The notes: generated from the letters alone by a model not told the origin. A stretch of DNA of 64,000 nucleotides from Pseudomonadota bacterium (GCA_021783435.1 JAJXUC010000001.1:32597-96596), one strand, 5' to 3'; positions 1-9,281 are shown, counted from the first letter of the stretch. Numbers and translations: made by a program.

Positions 1-498
1 AGCCGCCTTGAGTATGGCGCGTGCGTTGAGCTCGGTGCCGCTTTTCGGCGCCCCCACCGCAATGCGCTTGCCCTTGAGGTCCGCCAGGGTCTTGATGCCC
101 GAATCCGCGCTGGCCACGATCTGCACGTAGTTGGGATAGATGGCGGCCATGGTGCGCAATTTTTTCAAGGGCGCCTTGAAGCCGGCTTCGGTGTCTCCCC
201 TCCAGGCGTCCGACAGCGAGTCGCCAAGCGAAAACCCAACTTCGGCGCGACCAGCCTCGATCAGATTCAGGTTTTCGACCGAGCCCTTGGTGGCTTGCAC
301 CGTGGTCTTGGCGCTGGGAATGGCCTTGGCGTCGATTTGCGACAGCGCCACGCCCAGCGGGTAGTACACCCCGCTGGTGCCTCCGGTAGCGATGGTGATG
401 AACTCGGCCGCGTGACCTGGAATGGCCGATGCGGCGGCCAGTGCAAGACCTGCGATGAACACGGCCGTGGCGCGGCCCCAGGAGGTTGTTTTGAGCAT
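1..498 (-). CDS. TAXI-family TRAP transporter solute-binding protein (C-terminus outside window)
   Basis: The reading frame is open from an ATG at 498 down to base 1, so only the first 166 residues are present. Residues 1-30 look like a Sec signal peptide ending in GHA, followed by FITIATGGTSGVYYPLG, the typical start of the mature TAXI (TRAP-associated extracytoplasmic immunogenic) binding proteins. Further on, IVASADSGIKTLADLKGKRI and VGAPKSGTELNARAIL match the same fold. GGAGAC lies upstream of the ATG. Family knowledge: these periplasmic proteins deliver small organic acids such as glutamate to a fused DctQM-type membrane permease. That partner is not visible here, and the ligand cannot be predicted. 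Confidence 0.88.
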   Translation of the reverse strand, partial: MLKTTSWGRATAVFIAGLALAAASAIPGHAAEFITIATGGTSGVYYPLGVALSQIDAKAIPSAKTTVQATKGSVENLNLIEAGRAEVGFSLGDSLSDAWRGDTEAGFKAPLKKLRTMAAIYPNYVQIVASADSGIKTLADLKGKRIAVGAPKSGTELNARAILKAA

Positions 499-600
499 GT
501 TGAGTCTCCGTTGTTTTCACAAGTTACAAACGGAAACGATGCTACGAGAACCCACTGCGGATGCATCCGGGAAAACACGAGTGCAGAGTGGCCCAATGTC

Positions 601-622
601 GTCCCCGCGACGGATCGGGGAC
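601..622 (-). terminator. Hairpin just downstream of amiC, weak terminator candidate
   Basis: GTCCCCG and CGGGGAC form a perfect 7-bp stem with an 8-base loop, about 22 bases past the amiC stop codon. No U-run follows on the minus strand, so a classic intrinsic terminator is not supported. Confidence 0.3.
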
Positions 623-643
623 ACGCCATGCTGAACTCTCTTG

Positions 644-2095
644 TCAAACCAGGGTACGGCGCCTCGCGAGTGGCGGGTTGGTGGCGAGATACTCGCGAAT
701 GCCCTCGAAGATCGAGCGGGCGACTTGCTTGCGGTAGGTGGGCGTTTGCAGGCGAGCTTCCTCTTCGGGGTTGCTGATGAAGGCGGTTTCCACCAGCATC
801 GACGGCACGGTTGGCGACTTGAGCACGACGAAGCTGGCTTGTTGAACTTGGCGTGAATGCAGGTGCACGAGGCTGCCCATCTTCTTCAAGGTCGGGCCGG
901 CCATCTTCATGCTGGCATTGATCTGGGCCGTGGTCGACATGTCGAGCAGAACCTTGGCCACTTGATAGTCGCGCGAGTTGATGTCGATGCCGCCGATGGC
1001 ATCGGAGGCGTTCTCGCGCTGCGCCATCATGCGCGCCTCGACGCTGGATGCGCCGCCATCCGACAGGCAATAGACCGAGGCGCCACGCGCCTCCGGGGTG
1101 AACCAGCCATCGGCGTGAATGGAGGTGAACAGGTCGGCGTTGGCGCGCTGCGCTTTCTCCACCCGCATCCACAGCGGCACGAAAAAGTCGCTGTCGCGGG
1201 TCATCATCACCCGCATATTGGGTGTGTTCATGGCCAGGTCGCGCAAGTGGCGGCCGATGAGCAGCACCACGTCTTTTTCATGCACGCCGGACGGCCCGGT
1301 GGCGCCAGGATCCTCGCCGCCATGGCCGGGATCGATCGCCAGCAGCACACTGCGCTCGGGGCGCCGGTCGCGCCGCATCGGCTGCGTGGAGGTTGGCGCC
1401 CGCGTGCTGTTGTCGGCGACCAGGGCATCCGGTTGGTGAGCGCCGGATTCGTGACGCCTGCCAGAGCCGCTGCGCGCCAGGGTTTCAGACTGGCGTGAAG
1501 GGCTGGTGCCGTCAAGTTCGGCGCGGTGCTGGCTGATCCAGTCGCCCAGACTGTCGGGCTTGGCTTGCGCGACACGGGCGGATGGCGACGTCAGCGCAGC
1601 GCCCGCTGCGTCCGCCGGCGCGGGACTGCCATGCAGCGCAGCCTCGCGGTCCATGAAGGCCAGCAGGCGGTCGCCCTGGGCCGGGTACAGGTCGAACACC
1701 ATGCGGTTTTCGTATGCGGCCACCGGTAGCAGGTTGAATACCTGAGGCTTCACCGCCTGTTTCAGGTCGAACACCAAGCGCACCACGTCGGGCGCGTACT
1801 GCGCCACCCGCACGTCCTTGATGAAGGGGTCGTCAGGCTTGATCTTGCCGACCAAATCTTTGAGCTGAGGGCTCAGTTCCAGGCCTTTCACGTCCACCAC
1901 CAGGCGAGGCGGTTCGGGCACGAGGAAATGGGTTGCGGTCAGGGGCTGGTCCGATTCCAGTGTCACCCGGGTGTAATCCGCAGCAGGCCAGACGCGTACC
2001 GAGAGGATGGTGGCGCCACGCGCCAACATGGGCGTGGTGAGCAGCAGCGCGAGGGTGGAGGTTTGAAGCAGGAACTGGCGGCGATCGGCACTCAT
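644..2095 (-). CDS. amiC: N-acetylmuramoyl-L-alanine amidase with AMIN domain (AmiC-type)
   Basis: This 483-residue zinc amidase cleaves the bond between N-acetylmuramate and L-alanine to split septal peptidoglycan during daughter-cell separation. The N-terminus MSADRRQFLLQ followed by a hydrophobic stretch is a twin-arginine signal, as in AmiA/AmiC. An AMIN domain covers roughly residues 30-140, then a low-complexity linker, then Amidase_3 from about 250. Zinc-site motifs are visible: AIDPGHGGEDPGA (His258), the Glu in GVHEKD, SIHADGW, and the catalytic Glu in VETAFISNPEEE. I chose the ATG at 2095 rather than one 8 codons upstream because GGGAG sits correctly before it and the Tat motif then begins the protein. 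It lies just downstream of tsaE, the common amiC-tsaE arrangement. Confidence 0.95.
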   Translation of the reverse strand: MSADRRQFLLQTSTLALLLTTPMLARGATILSVRVWPAADYTRVTLESDQPLTATHFLVPEPPRLVVDVKGLELSPQLKDLVGKIKPDDPFIKDVRVAQYAPDVVRLVFDLKQAVKPQVFNLLPVAAYENRMVFDLYPAQGDRLLAFMDREAALHGSPAPADAAGAALTSPSARVAQAKPDSLGDWISQHRAELDGTSPSRQSETLARSGSGRRHESGAHQPDALVADNSTRAPTSTQPMRRDRRPERSVLLAIDPGHGGEDPGATGPSGVHEKDVVLLIGRHLRDLAMNTPNMRVMMTRDSDFFVPLWMRVEKAQRANADLFTSIHADGWFTPEARGASVYCLSDGGASSVEARMMAQRENASDAIGGIDINSRDYQVAKVLLDMSTTAQINASMKMAGPTLKKMGSLVHLHSRQVQQASFVVLKSPTVPSMLVETAFISNPEEEARLQTPTYRKQVARSIFEGIREYLATNPPLARRRTLV

Positions 2096-2143
2096 GGCGG
2101 GCACTCCCTGGCGAGGCACACCAGGACGTGTCCAGGTGCGTGG

Positions 2144-2665
2144 TCAGGCGTCTGCCTGCGCAGACGCCAGTTGTTGAAGCAAGGCAGCCCCCAATGCGCT
2201 GCCGCTCTGCAAGACGATCGCCCGGCCTTCAGCGGCCGCTTGGAACGCAAGATCCACATCAGTCTGGGGAAGCAGGGCCGGCGCGTGCTCGGGCCACTCG
2301 ACCAGACAAAGACTTTGACCATCGAGCATCTCGCGCAAGCCGGCATCATCCCATTCATCAGGCGATGAAAACCGATAGAGATCAATATGATAGGCGGACG
2401 TCTGCAGAGTTCCCTTTAATTTTAGGGATTTTCGGTCGATTGCATAGGGCTCGACCAGCGCATAACTGGGACTTTTGATTCGACCTGTGACCTTCAAACC
2501 ACGCAAAATGGCACGAACCAGCGTGGTTTTGCCCGCGCCGAGATCACCGCGCAGAGTGATCAGGGCGCCGGGGAGATCATGTTGCAGCAAAGCCCGCGCC
2601 AAGGCGGCCCCCAGCGCCACAGTGGCGGCCTCATCGGCGCAGTGACGGAGCAGTGACATGGACAT
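2144..2665 (-). CDS. tsaE: tRNA threonylcarbamoyladenosine biosynthesis ATPase TsaE
   Basis: TsaE is the P-loop ATPase partner of TsaB and TsaD in making t6A37 on ANN-decoding tRNAs. Walker A is GDLGAGKTT, followed by KSPSYALVEPY and the LVEWPE motif near the C-terminus. The ATG at 2665 gives 173 residues; family members are usually 150-170. Another ATG at 2716 would extend it by 17 residues but would leave only 40 bp to the divergent queG start, so I prefer the shorter form. There is no convincing Shine-Dalgarno sequence at any start. Between VEPY and HIDLYRF is an AT-rich insertion of about 10 residues (IDRKSLKLKG) containing the rare codon TTA. Confidence 0.93.
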   Translation of the reverse strand: MSMSLLRHCADEAATVALGAALARALLQHDLPGALITLRGDLGAGKTTLVRAILRGLKVTGRIKSPSYALVEPYAIDRKSLKLKGTLQTSAYHIDLYRFSSPDEWDDAGLREMLDGQSLCLVEWPEHAPALLPQTDVDLAFQAAAEGRAIVLQSGSALGAALLQQLASAQADA

Positions 2666-2756
2666 GGGGCCGGCAGGTGAGCGGGACGCAGGGGCGGAGG
2701 AGATGTGCTCGGGCATTTAGCATCTCGGCATGGACGACCGCAGGGAGCAGGTGGAC

Positions 2757-3974
2757 ATGAATCCAACGCCCGATGAAGCGGCGCTGGCGGCCTTGGCCGC
2801 GGACATCCGGACCGAGGCTGGACGACTGGGATTCTCGCAAATCGCCATCAGCGATGTGCATCTCGGCGCCGCCGAGGCCGGGTTGCAGCGTTGGCTGGAC
2901 GCCGGCTTCCACGGCGAGATGGGCTATATGGCGCGCCACGGCAGCAAACGTGCGCGCCCCGCCGAACTGGTGCCCGGCACGCTGCGCGTCATCACGGTGC
3001 GCATGGACTACCTGCCCGCCCGTTCATCTTCCACGTCGGCGACTGAACCGCTCACCGCGTCGCCCCTAGAACCACCCACCGCCGCGGCCGACTGGCGCGA
3101 CGCCGAGTGGGCGCGCATTGCCGATCCGCAAGCTGCCGTGGTCTCGGTCTACGCCCGCGGTCGCGACTATCACAAGGTGTTGCGCTCGCGGTTGCAGAAG
3201 CTGGCCGACTTCATCGCCTCGCGCACCGATCCCGGTGTGGTGCGCGTGTTCACCGACTCCGCTCCGGTGCTGGAGGTGGCGCTGGCGGCACGCGGGGGCA
3301 TGGGCTGGCGCGGCAAACACACGCTGCTGCTCAACCGCGAGGCCGGGTCGATGTTCTTTCTGGGCGAATTGTTCATCGGCTTGCCGCTGCCGGTGGACGC
3401 ACCGCAGCAGGAGCACTGCGGCAGTTGCAGCCGCTGCATCGACATCTGTCCCACCCGCGCCATCGTCGCGCCCTACACACTGGATGCGCGGCGCTGCATT
3501 GCCTACCTCACCATCGAGCTGGCAGGCTCCATTCCCGAGGATATGCGGCCATTGATGGGCAACCGCGTCTACGGTTGCGACGACTGCCAGCTCGTTTGCC
3601 CCTGGAACAAGTACGCGCAGACCTCGCCGCTGCCTGATTTCGCGCCCCGCCATGCACTCGACAGCTCCGGCCTGCTGCAACTCTGGGCCTGGAGCGAAAC
3701 GGATTTTTTGCAGCGCACCGAAGGCAGTGCCATGCGCCGCATCGGCTTCGAACGGTTCCGCCGCAATCTGGCCGTCGCCCTGGGCAACGCGCGCCGCAGC
3801 CTCCCTGTCGGGCAGGTCTCGCAGCAAGCCATCGAAACCGCGCTGCGCGCTGGTTTGACCGCCGCAACGCCGCTGGTGGCGGAGCACATTCGCTGGGCCC
3901 TGACCCAAGCTCCCGGAACGACCGGCAGCGATCTTTCAGACTCGCTGCATCAGGCTCAGGAACACGGGCAGTGA
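2757..3974 (+). CDS. queG: Epoxyqueuosine reductase QueG
   Basis: QueG is the cobalamin-dependent iron-sulfur enzyme that reduces epoxyqueuosine to queuosine in the anticodon wobble position of tRNA. Two 4Fe-4S clusters are predicted from CGSCSRCIDICP (around residues 221-232) and YGCDDCQLVCPW (around 273). The conserved KHTLLLNREAGSMFFLGEL stretch is present. The ATG at 2757 gives 405 residues and is preceded by GGGAG; the in-frame ATG at 2730 has no ribosome binding site. A Ser/Thr/Ala-rich segment near residues 84-105 looks like a lineage-specific loop. The gene diverges from tsaE, and its last 39 bases overlap the end of the convergent AEC gene. Another queuosine gene, queF, lies 35 kb away. 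Confidence 0.96.
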   Translation: MNPTPDEAALAALAADIRTEAGRLGFSQIAISDVHLGAAEAGLQRWLDAGFHGEMGYMARHGSKRARPAELVPGTLRVITVRMDYLPARSSSTSATEPLTASPLEPPTAAADWRDAEWARIADPQAAVVSVYARGRDYHKVLRSRLQKLADFIASRTDPGVVRVFTDSAPVLEVALAARGGMGWRGKHTLLLNREAGSMFFLGELFIGLPLPVDAPQQEHCGSCSRCIDICPTRAIVAPYTLDARRCIAYLTIELAGSIPEDMRPLMGNRVYGCDDCQLVCPWNKYAQTSPLPDFAPRHALDSSGLLQLWAWSETDFLQRTEGSAMRRIGFERFRRNLAVALGNARRSLPVGQVSQQAIETALRAGLTAATPLVAEHIRWALTQAPGTTGSDLSDSLHQAQEHGQ

Positions 3975-4835
3975 CGCCGCGCCGAGCAGGGTGGACAGGC
4001 TGACCAGCCCTGCCACATACGGCCCGTCGCCACCCATGCGCGCCGCCAGCACGTAGGCGCTGGACGCGGTGGGCATGGCGGCGAACATCACCACCACCGT
4101 GGCTTCCAGCGGTGTCAGATGCAACCACAGTGCCAGAGCCCAGGCAATGAGCGGAATGAAGGCATGGCGCACGGCCATCAACCACGCCGTGAGGCGTCCA
4201 TCGCGGTGAATGCCGCGCCATTGCAAGCCAGCGCCCACCGTCATCAGCCCCATCGCAATGGACGCGCTGCCGATGCGATCGAGCACCGGCAGCACCAGCG
4301 CCGGCGGTTTGAGCCCCAGACTGTGCGCCACCAGTCCGGCGGCCGTGGCGACGATCAGAGGATTGCGCAGCAACTCGCGCAGCAAGCCCTGCTGCGCGTG
4401 CCTGGCCAGCGGCCACACCGCCGCCGCATTGCACAGTGGCACGCCGAAGGCGATGAGCACGGCCACGAGCGACACCGCCTGCGCCCCTCCCAGCCGATCG
4501 GCAACGGCCAGCGCGATGTAGGAGTTGAAGCGGAAGGCGCACTGCACGCCGCTTGCGGTGCGGCGCTTGTCGGCCCGCAGCCAGAACGCCGCGTAAGCCA
4601 GGGCAATGCCGCAGAGCAGCGCGCCGATGCCGGCCAGCAGGACCGACGAAGCCCCAGCCAGGGTGTAGTGACCGCGGCTGCTGGTGGAGAACAGTAGCAC
4701 CGGAAACAACACGTAATAGACAAGCCGCTCGATGCCGCTCCAGACATCGCGCTTGAGCGAAGTCCATTGCGACAAGGCAAAGCCCAGTGCGATGAGCGCG
4801 AAGTCCGGGAACAGCAACAGGGCGTTGTGCGACAT
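3936..4835 (-). CDS. AEC (auxin efflux carrier) family transporter
   Basis: This is a hydrophobic protein of about 299 residues with roughly ten predicted membrane segments in the two-half arrangement of the AEC family, including the conserved helix-breaking stretch FRFNSYIALAVADRLGG in the middle. Members of this family in bacteria export or import organic acids such as malate or malonate; the substrate cannot be told from sequence. I took the ATG at 4835; an ATG at 4847 and a TTG at 4856 are alternatives and none has a clear ribosome binding site. The 3' end overlaps queG, read in the opposite direction. Confidence 0.85.
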   Translation of the reverse strand: MSHNALLLFPDFALIALGFALSQWTSLKRDVWSGIERLVYYVLFPVLLFSTSSRGHYTLAGASSVLLAGIGALLCGIALAYAAFWLRADKRRTASGVQCAFRFNSYIALAVADRLGGAQAVSLVAVLIAFGVPLCNAAAVWPLARHAQQGLLRELLRNPLIVATAAGLVAHSLGLKPPALVLPVLDRIGSASIAMGLMTVGAGLQWRGIHRDGRLTAWLMAVRHAFIPLIAWALALWLHLTPLEATVVVMFAAMPTASSAYVLAARMGGDGPYVAGLVSLSTLLGAASLPVFLSLMQRV

Positions 4836-4951
4836 GAGGCGCAGCATACCGAGCAAGCTTCATCCCCGTCTCCGAAGACTCGGTCCTGCAATGCTGGCGT
4901 TGATGGACCGGACCTGCAGCCAAGCGTCCGTCAGGCGACTAGCATCGAGCC

Positions 4952-5560
4952 ATGCCAGCCTCAAACCACGTGCCGCAACGCGTTGCCCAGCCAGCACATC
5001 CGCCCCGTTGGGACGCTGTGCTCGCGTTGCCTTTCGGCAAGCTCGGCCTGCGCTGCTCCGAGATAGAAGTGCTCGCCCTCGAATACCTGCCGGCGGCCAC
5101 GCCGCCGCGAACCGCGCCAACCCCGTTGGCGCGCGAGGTGCAGGCGCAACTGGAAGCGTTTTGCCGCGATCCAGGCCATCGTTTCGACTTGCCGTTGGCA
5201 ACCGCCGGCACCGCCTTCCAGCGTCGCGTCTGGGCCTTGCTGAGCGAGATTCCCTGCGGCACCACGCGCACCTATGGCCAGGCTGCGCGGCAACTCGAGA
5301 CTGCAGCGCGCGCCGTGGGCCAAGCTTGTGGTGCCAATCCTTTTGCGCCGGTGATTCCCTGCCACCGCATCGTCGCCGCTGCAGGCTTGGGAGGCTTTGC
5401 CCATTCGACCGATGCCGCTGGTGAGTTGTTGCGCATCAAACGCTGGCTGCTGCTGCACGAGGGGGCGCCAGCCAACGGTGCGGACCAAGCCGTGCATGCG
5501 CTGGCTGCGGCAACCGGCGAGGTGGTGCAAAGCCAGCCTTGTGGAGCGGTTCATGACTGA
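4952..5560 (+). CDS. ogt: Methylated-DNA-[protein]-cysteine S-methyltransferase
   Basis: This 202-residue suicide DNA repair protein transfers alkyl groups from O6-alkylguanine to its own cysteine. The active-site motif IPCHRIVAA is present with nucleophile Cys137, after the helix-turn-helix region containing FQRRVWALLSEIPCGTTRTYG. The C-terminus extends about 35 residues beyond the usual end. The stop codon overlaps the xerD start by 8 bases, so the two are probably co-translated. Confidence 0.95.
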   Translation: MPASNHVPQRVAQPAHPPRWDAVLALPFGKLGLRCSEIEVLALEYLPAATPPRTAPTPLAREVQAQLEAFCRDPGHRFDLPLATAGTAFQRRVWALLSEIPCGTTRTYGQAARQLETAARAVGQACGANPFAPVIPCHRIVAAAGLGGFAHSTDAAGELLRIKRWLLLHEGAPANGADQAVHALAAATGEVVQSQPCGAVHD

Positions 5561-6614
5561 AGTCGAAGCCGCGGCAGTCTCGAGCGCAGGCGCCGCACGG
5601 TCGACGATCCAGATGTCCAGCGACACCCCCGAAGCCACGACGGTCACGCGCCAACGCGGCCGCCCGACCGCGCACCCTGACTGGCCGCAAGCGCCCGCCG
5701 CCTGTATCGACAGTATTCAGCGCTTTTGCGACACCCTCTGGTTGGAACATGGCCTGTCCACCAACACCCTGGCGGCCTATCGCAGTGACCTGACCCTGTT
5801 CGCACGCTGGCTGGCGCTTGCCGGCAGTCCGGGCTTGCATGCTGCCACCGAGGCCGACCTGCTGGCCTATCTCGCCGCGCGTTTCGCCGGCAGCAAGGCC
5901 ACGGCGTCCAACCGCCGCCTTGCTGCCTTGCGACGCTACTTTCACTGGATCCTGCGCGAGCGCCTGCGCGGCGACGACCCCACGCTCAAGCTCGAACGCG
6001 CGCGCGAGCAGGCACGGCGCCCCAAGACCTTGAGCGAAGCCCAGGTCGAGGCCCTGCTGCTGGCGCCGGATGTGAACACGCCGCTGGGTCTGCGCGACCG
6101 CACCATGTTGGAGCTGCTCTACGCCAGTGGTCTGCGGGTGAGCGAACTGGTGGCGCTCAAGGCCGTGCATCTGAGCCTGGCCGATGCCGTGGTGCGTATC
6201 GTGGCCGGCAAGGGCGGCAAGGACAGGCTGGTGCCGTTCGGTGAGCAAGCCGCATTCTGGCTGGAACGCTATGCACGCGAGGCCCGCCCGGCTTTGCTGG
6301 GCGCGGGTGACAGCGATTTTCTGTTCATCACCCGCCGCAGTGGTCGAGCCGGCAAGCGTGCACCCGGCGGCATGACGCGGCAGATGTTCTGGACCCTGCT
6401 CAAGCGTCACGCGCTGCGCGCCGGTGTCGATGCGCCACTCTCGCCCCACACGCTGCGACATGCATTCGCCACCCATCTGCTCAACCACGGCGCCGACCTG
6501 CGGGTGGTGCAATTGCTGCTCGGCCACGCTGACATCTCCACCACGCAGATCTACACCCATGTCGCGCGCGAGCGGCTCAAGCAACTGCACGCGCATCACC
6601 ATCCCCGGGGCTAG
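5553..6614 (+). CDS. xerD: Site-specific tyrosine recombinase XerD
   Basis: XerD acts with XerC at dif to resolve chromosome dimers. All catalytic residues are visible: Arg195 (ASGLRVSEL), Lys220 (AGKGGKDR), His299 and Arg302 (HTLRHAFATHLL), His325 (LLGHADIST) and Tyr334 (TQIYTHV). With the ATG at 5553 the protein has 353 residues and a disordered N-terminal tail of about 50 residues that typical 298-residue XerD proteins lack. I keep this start because GGAG lies just upstream and it overlaps the ogt stop. The core-binding domain begins near residue 52. Confidence 0.95.
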   Translation: MTEVEAAAVSSAGAARSTIQMSSDTPEATTVTRQRGRPTAHPDWPQAPAACIDSIQRFCDTLWLEHGLSTNTLAAYRSDLTLFARWLALAGSPGLHAATEADLLAYLAARFAGSKATASNRRLAALRRYFHWILRERLRGDDPTLKLERAREQARRPKTLSEAQVEALLLAPDVNTPLGLRDRTMLELLYASGLRVSELVALKAVHLSLADAVVRIVAGKGGKDRLVPFGEQAAFWLERYAREARPALLGAGDSDFLFITRRSGRAGKRAPGGMTRQMFWTLLKRHALRAGVDAPLSPHTLRHAFATHLLNHGADLRVVQLLLGHADISTTQIYTHVARERLKQLHAHHHPRG

Positions 6615-6624
6615 GATCCCATCC

Positions 6625-7221
6625 ATGGCACACAATGACTTCGGGTCTGCCCTGATCCTGCTGTTGCTGATCCTCGATCCGTTCGGCAACCTGCCGTTCT
6701 TCATCGCCATCATGCGGCAGTTGCCGAAGCAGCGCCGGCTGCCCGTGGCGCTGCGCGAAATCGGCATCGCCTACGTGGTGTTGCTGGCGTTCATGTGGGG
6801 CGGGCAGGGGTTCTTGCGCATCATGGGCCTGAGCCAGCCGGCGCTGGAAGTGGCCGGCGGCGTCATTCTGCTGCTGGTCGCCATCAAGATGATCTTTTCC
6901 AGCACGTCCGAAATTTTTGGTGGAACCGACGGCAAGGAGCCGATGGTTTTCCCGCTGGCCGTGCCCTTGCTGGCGGGGCCCTCGGCGCTGGCCACGGTGC
7001 TGCTGCTGACCTCACGCCAACCAGGGCAAATGTGGACCTGGGTGGCCGCGCTGACCGCTGCCATCGTCGTCACCGGTGGCCTGCTGCTGATGGCCGAGAC
7101 CCTGCTGAAATGGGTGGGCGACTCGGTCATGCGTGCCGGCGAAAAGCTCATGGGGCTGATCCTTACCGCCATCGCCGTCAATATGCTGCTGGGCGGGCTG
7201 CGCACCTACTTTCTGCATTGA
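6625..7221 (+). CDS. MarC family integral membrane protein
   Basis: This 198-residue, roughly six-helix membrane protein belongs to the MarC (UPF0056) family. Its start ILLLLILDPFGNLPFF and the segment FPLAVPLLAGPSALATVLLL are hallmarks of the family. Despite the historical name, no antibiotic-resistance role is established and the function remains unknown. It begins 10 bases after the xerD stop and AGGAT precedes the ATG, so it is probably the last gene of ogt-xerD-marC. Confidence 0.9.
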   Translation: MAHNDFGSALILLLLILDPFGNLPFFIAIMRQLPKQRRLPVALREIGIAYVVLLAFMWGGQGFLRIMGLSQPALEVAGGVILLLVAIKMIFSSTSEIFGGTDGKEPMVFPLAVPLLAGPSALATVLLLTSRQPGQMWTWVAALTAAIVVTGGLLLMAETLLKWVGDSVMRAGEKLMGLILTAIAVNMLLGGLRTYFLH

Positions 7222-7332
7222 CCCTGAACCGCAATGTTCGCCAGGGCCCTTGTCCGGACGCCGCGCATCAGCCACAGCCTGCCAGGCGCCTGCGCCTTGA
7301 CTCACCTCCACTGAGCGCCATCGACGCGCGTT

Positions 7333-8223
7333 TCAGGTGTCTGCCCAGGCGCGCTGCATCCAGCCGCGCAAGCGCGCCGCAAACTGGTTCAGCGCCAGCC
7401 CTGTCAGCACCAGCACCCCGGCGACGAGCTTCCAGGGCTGCATGCCTTCATGCAGCACCAGCGAGCCCGACACCATGCCGGCCACGGGAACGAGCAAGGC
7501 AAACGGCGCGACCTGCGAGGCCGGATACCGCCGCATCAACATCGACCAGATGCCGAAGCCGAACAGCGTATTCGGGTAGGACTGGAACAACACCGTGATC
7601 CACGACATGGTGTTCATCGCCAGCAGCGCCGCCCACATCGCATGTGGCCCTTCCACCAGAGCCGAAATGACAAACAACGGCGGCACCGCAACCAGGCTGC
7701 CCCAAACCACCAGCGACATCGGGTTCACCACCTTCATGCGCTTGGTCAGCACATTTGCCACGGCCCACGAGCAAGCAGCGCCCACCACCAGCAGCAGTCC
7801 GATGAAGGTGGACGGTGTGTCCAGATGCCAGGCCACCACTCCCATGCCCAGCAGCGCAATGCCGGCGCCGGACAACTGCGTGAAGCGCGCATGCTCGCCC
7901 AGCAGCCACCACGCCAGTCCGATGGTGAAAAACGCCTGCAATTGAATGACCAGCGACGACAACCCAGCCGGCATGCCCAGCTTCATGCCCACGAACAACA
8001 AGCCGAACTGCACCGCAAACTGCGCCAGCCCCCATCCGACCAGCAATTGCCACGGCACCGTCGGACGGGGAACGAAGAACACCAAGGGCAATGCGGCGAA
8101 GGTGAAGCGCAGCGCGGTGAAAAACAGCGGCGGCATGCCCTGCAGCCCGATCTTGATCACCACGAAGTTGAAGCCCCAGATCGTGACCGTGAGCAGGGCG
8201 AGAAGGATATGGCGCAGGCGCAT
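7333..8223 (-). CDS. eamA: EamA-type DMT superfamily exporter
   Basis: This 296-residue protein has ten predicted membrane helices arranged as two EamA repeats. LRHILLALLTVTIWGFNFVV, the KIGLQGMPPL segment, FGMKLGMPAGLSSLVIQLQA-like sequence and FALLVPVAGMVSGSLVL closely follow E. coli EamA, which exports O-acetylserine and cysteine. That substrate is an inference from similarity. I chose the ATG at 8223 because the residues upstream in frame are not hydrophobic and do not resemble the family. The gene is convergent with marC. Confidence 0.87.
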   Translation of the reverse strand: MRLRHILLALLTVTIWGFNFVVIKIGLQGMPPLFFTALRFTFAALPLVFFVPRPTVPWQLLVGWGLAQFAVQFGLLFVGMKLGMPAGLSSLVIQLQAFFTIGLAWWLLGEHARFTQLSGAGIALLGMGVVAWHLDTPSTFIGLLLVVGAACSWAVANVLTKRMKVVNPMSLVVWGSLVAVPPLFVISALVEGPHAMWAALLAMNTMSWITVLFQSYPNTLFGFGIWSMLMRRYPASQVAPFALLVPVAGMVSGSLVLHEGMQPWKLVAGVLVLTGLALNQFAARLRGWMQRAWADT

Positions 8224-8423
8224 GGGAGCGGATTGAGAAAATGGGGATAACCATCGTAGTCCGAGGCACTGCTGCACGTACGCGCTGCGTGAGACGGAGG
8301 CCTTGCGCCGGTTCGACAAGGCTTGCCGACCTGGTCCAACGTCAACTGAAGAGTGAGGCCGAGGCCGATTGCCCGGCAGTCGCTGAACTCGATTGGCAGA
8401 GACGCCAACCGAGCTGCCGAGCG

Positions 8424-9281
8424 TTATCTCTCGACTTCAAGCCGGTCGAGTTCCGCGAGCGTGAAACCGGCCTCCAGGCGCGCCTCGCGATTGAACGGCG
8501 GCTTCATGCGTGGCGCACCGAAGCGGGCGGCGAGTTCGTCATGTGCGGTGATCGGGTCGACGTTCGCACGCTCGCAAGCCCAGTGGTACCAGCGGTTGCC
8601 GATGGCGACATGGCCGATCTCGTCGGCCAGGATGCGATCGAGAATCGCCGCGCCGCGTTGATCGCCAGCGGCAGCGAGCTTGGCGCGGATGCCGGGGTTC
8701 ACGTCCAGGCCGCGCGCTTCCAGGGTGCGTGGCACCAGGGCCATGCGGGCGAGGAGGTCGGAGGCGGTTTTTTCCGCCATATCCCACAGGCCGTTATGGG
8801 CGGCAAAGTCGCCGTAGTCGTGGCCGATGCTGCGCAAGTGCTGGCGCAGCAGGGTGAAGTGCTCGGCCTCTTCGGCGGCCACGCCCAGCCAGTCGCGGTA
8901 ATAGTCCTGTGGCAGATGGGCGAAACGCCACGCGGCATCGAGCGCGAGGTTGATGGCATTGAACTCGATGTGGGTGATGGCGTGGAGCAGCGTGGCGCGG
9001 CCGAGCGGGTGGCTGGCGTTGCGCCGGGGCATTTGCTGTGCAGGCATCAACTCCGGTCGGGAGGGCCGGCCGGGGAGGGCGCTCGACGGCAGAGGCTGTA
9101 AAACCACGGACGGGTCAAGCGCCAAGCGTCCGGTTTGCAAGGCATCACGCAAGGCCAGCGCCAAGGCGACTTTGCGCGTCGGGTCAGGCTCCGTCAGCGC
9201 GGCGAGGGCGCCGCCGCGGGCGCAGCGGGTGCTCGTGGCCTGGGCGTGCGTCGCGTTCACGGATGGTGCCGTGCTGCTCAC
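8424..9281 (-). CDS. DUF455 family ferritin-like protein
   Basis: This 285-residue protein carries the di-iron ferritin-like core of the DUF455 family. Candidate metal ligands lie in HIEFNAINLALDAAWRF, AAEEAEHFTLL and LADEIGHVAIGNRWYHW, giving the paired Glu and ExxH pattern. The biochemical role of the family is not settled; some relatives are hydroxylase-like (MiaE-like). The start is GTG at 9281, whose first bases overlap the stop of the SPFH gene (GTGA), which suggests coupled translation with it. Confidence 0.88.
   Translation of the reverse strand: MSSTAPSVNATHAQATSTRCARGGALAALTEPDPTRKVALALALRDALQTGRLALDPSVVLQPLPSSALPGRPSRPELMPAQQMPRRNASHPLGRATLLHAITHIEFNAINLALDAAWRFAHLPQDYYRDWLGVAAEEAEHFTLLRQHLRSIGHDYGDFAAHNGLWDMAEKTASDLLARMALVPRTLEARGLDVNPGIRAKLAAAGDQRGAAILDRILADEIGHVAIGNRWYHWACERANVDPITAHDELAARFGAPRMKPPFNREARLEAGFTLAELDRLEVER

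Noticed and set aside
3508..4923. 471-codon frame overlapping queG and the AEC gene
   Set aside because: Arg/Ala-rich shadow sequence with no family resemblance; two well-supported genes occupy the region.
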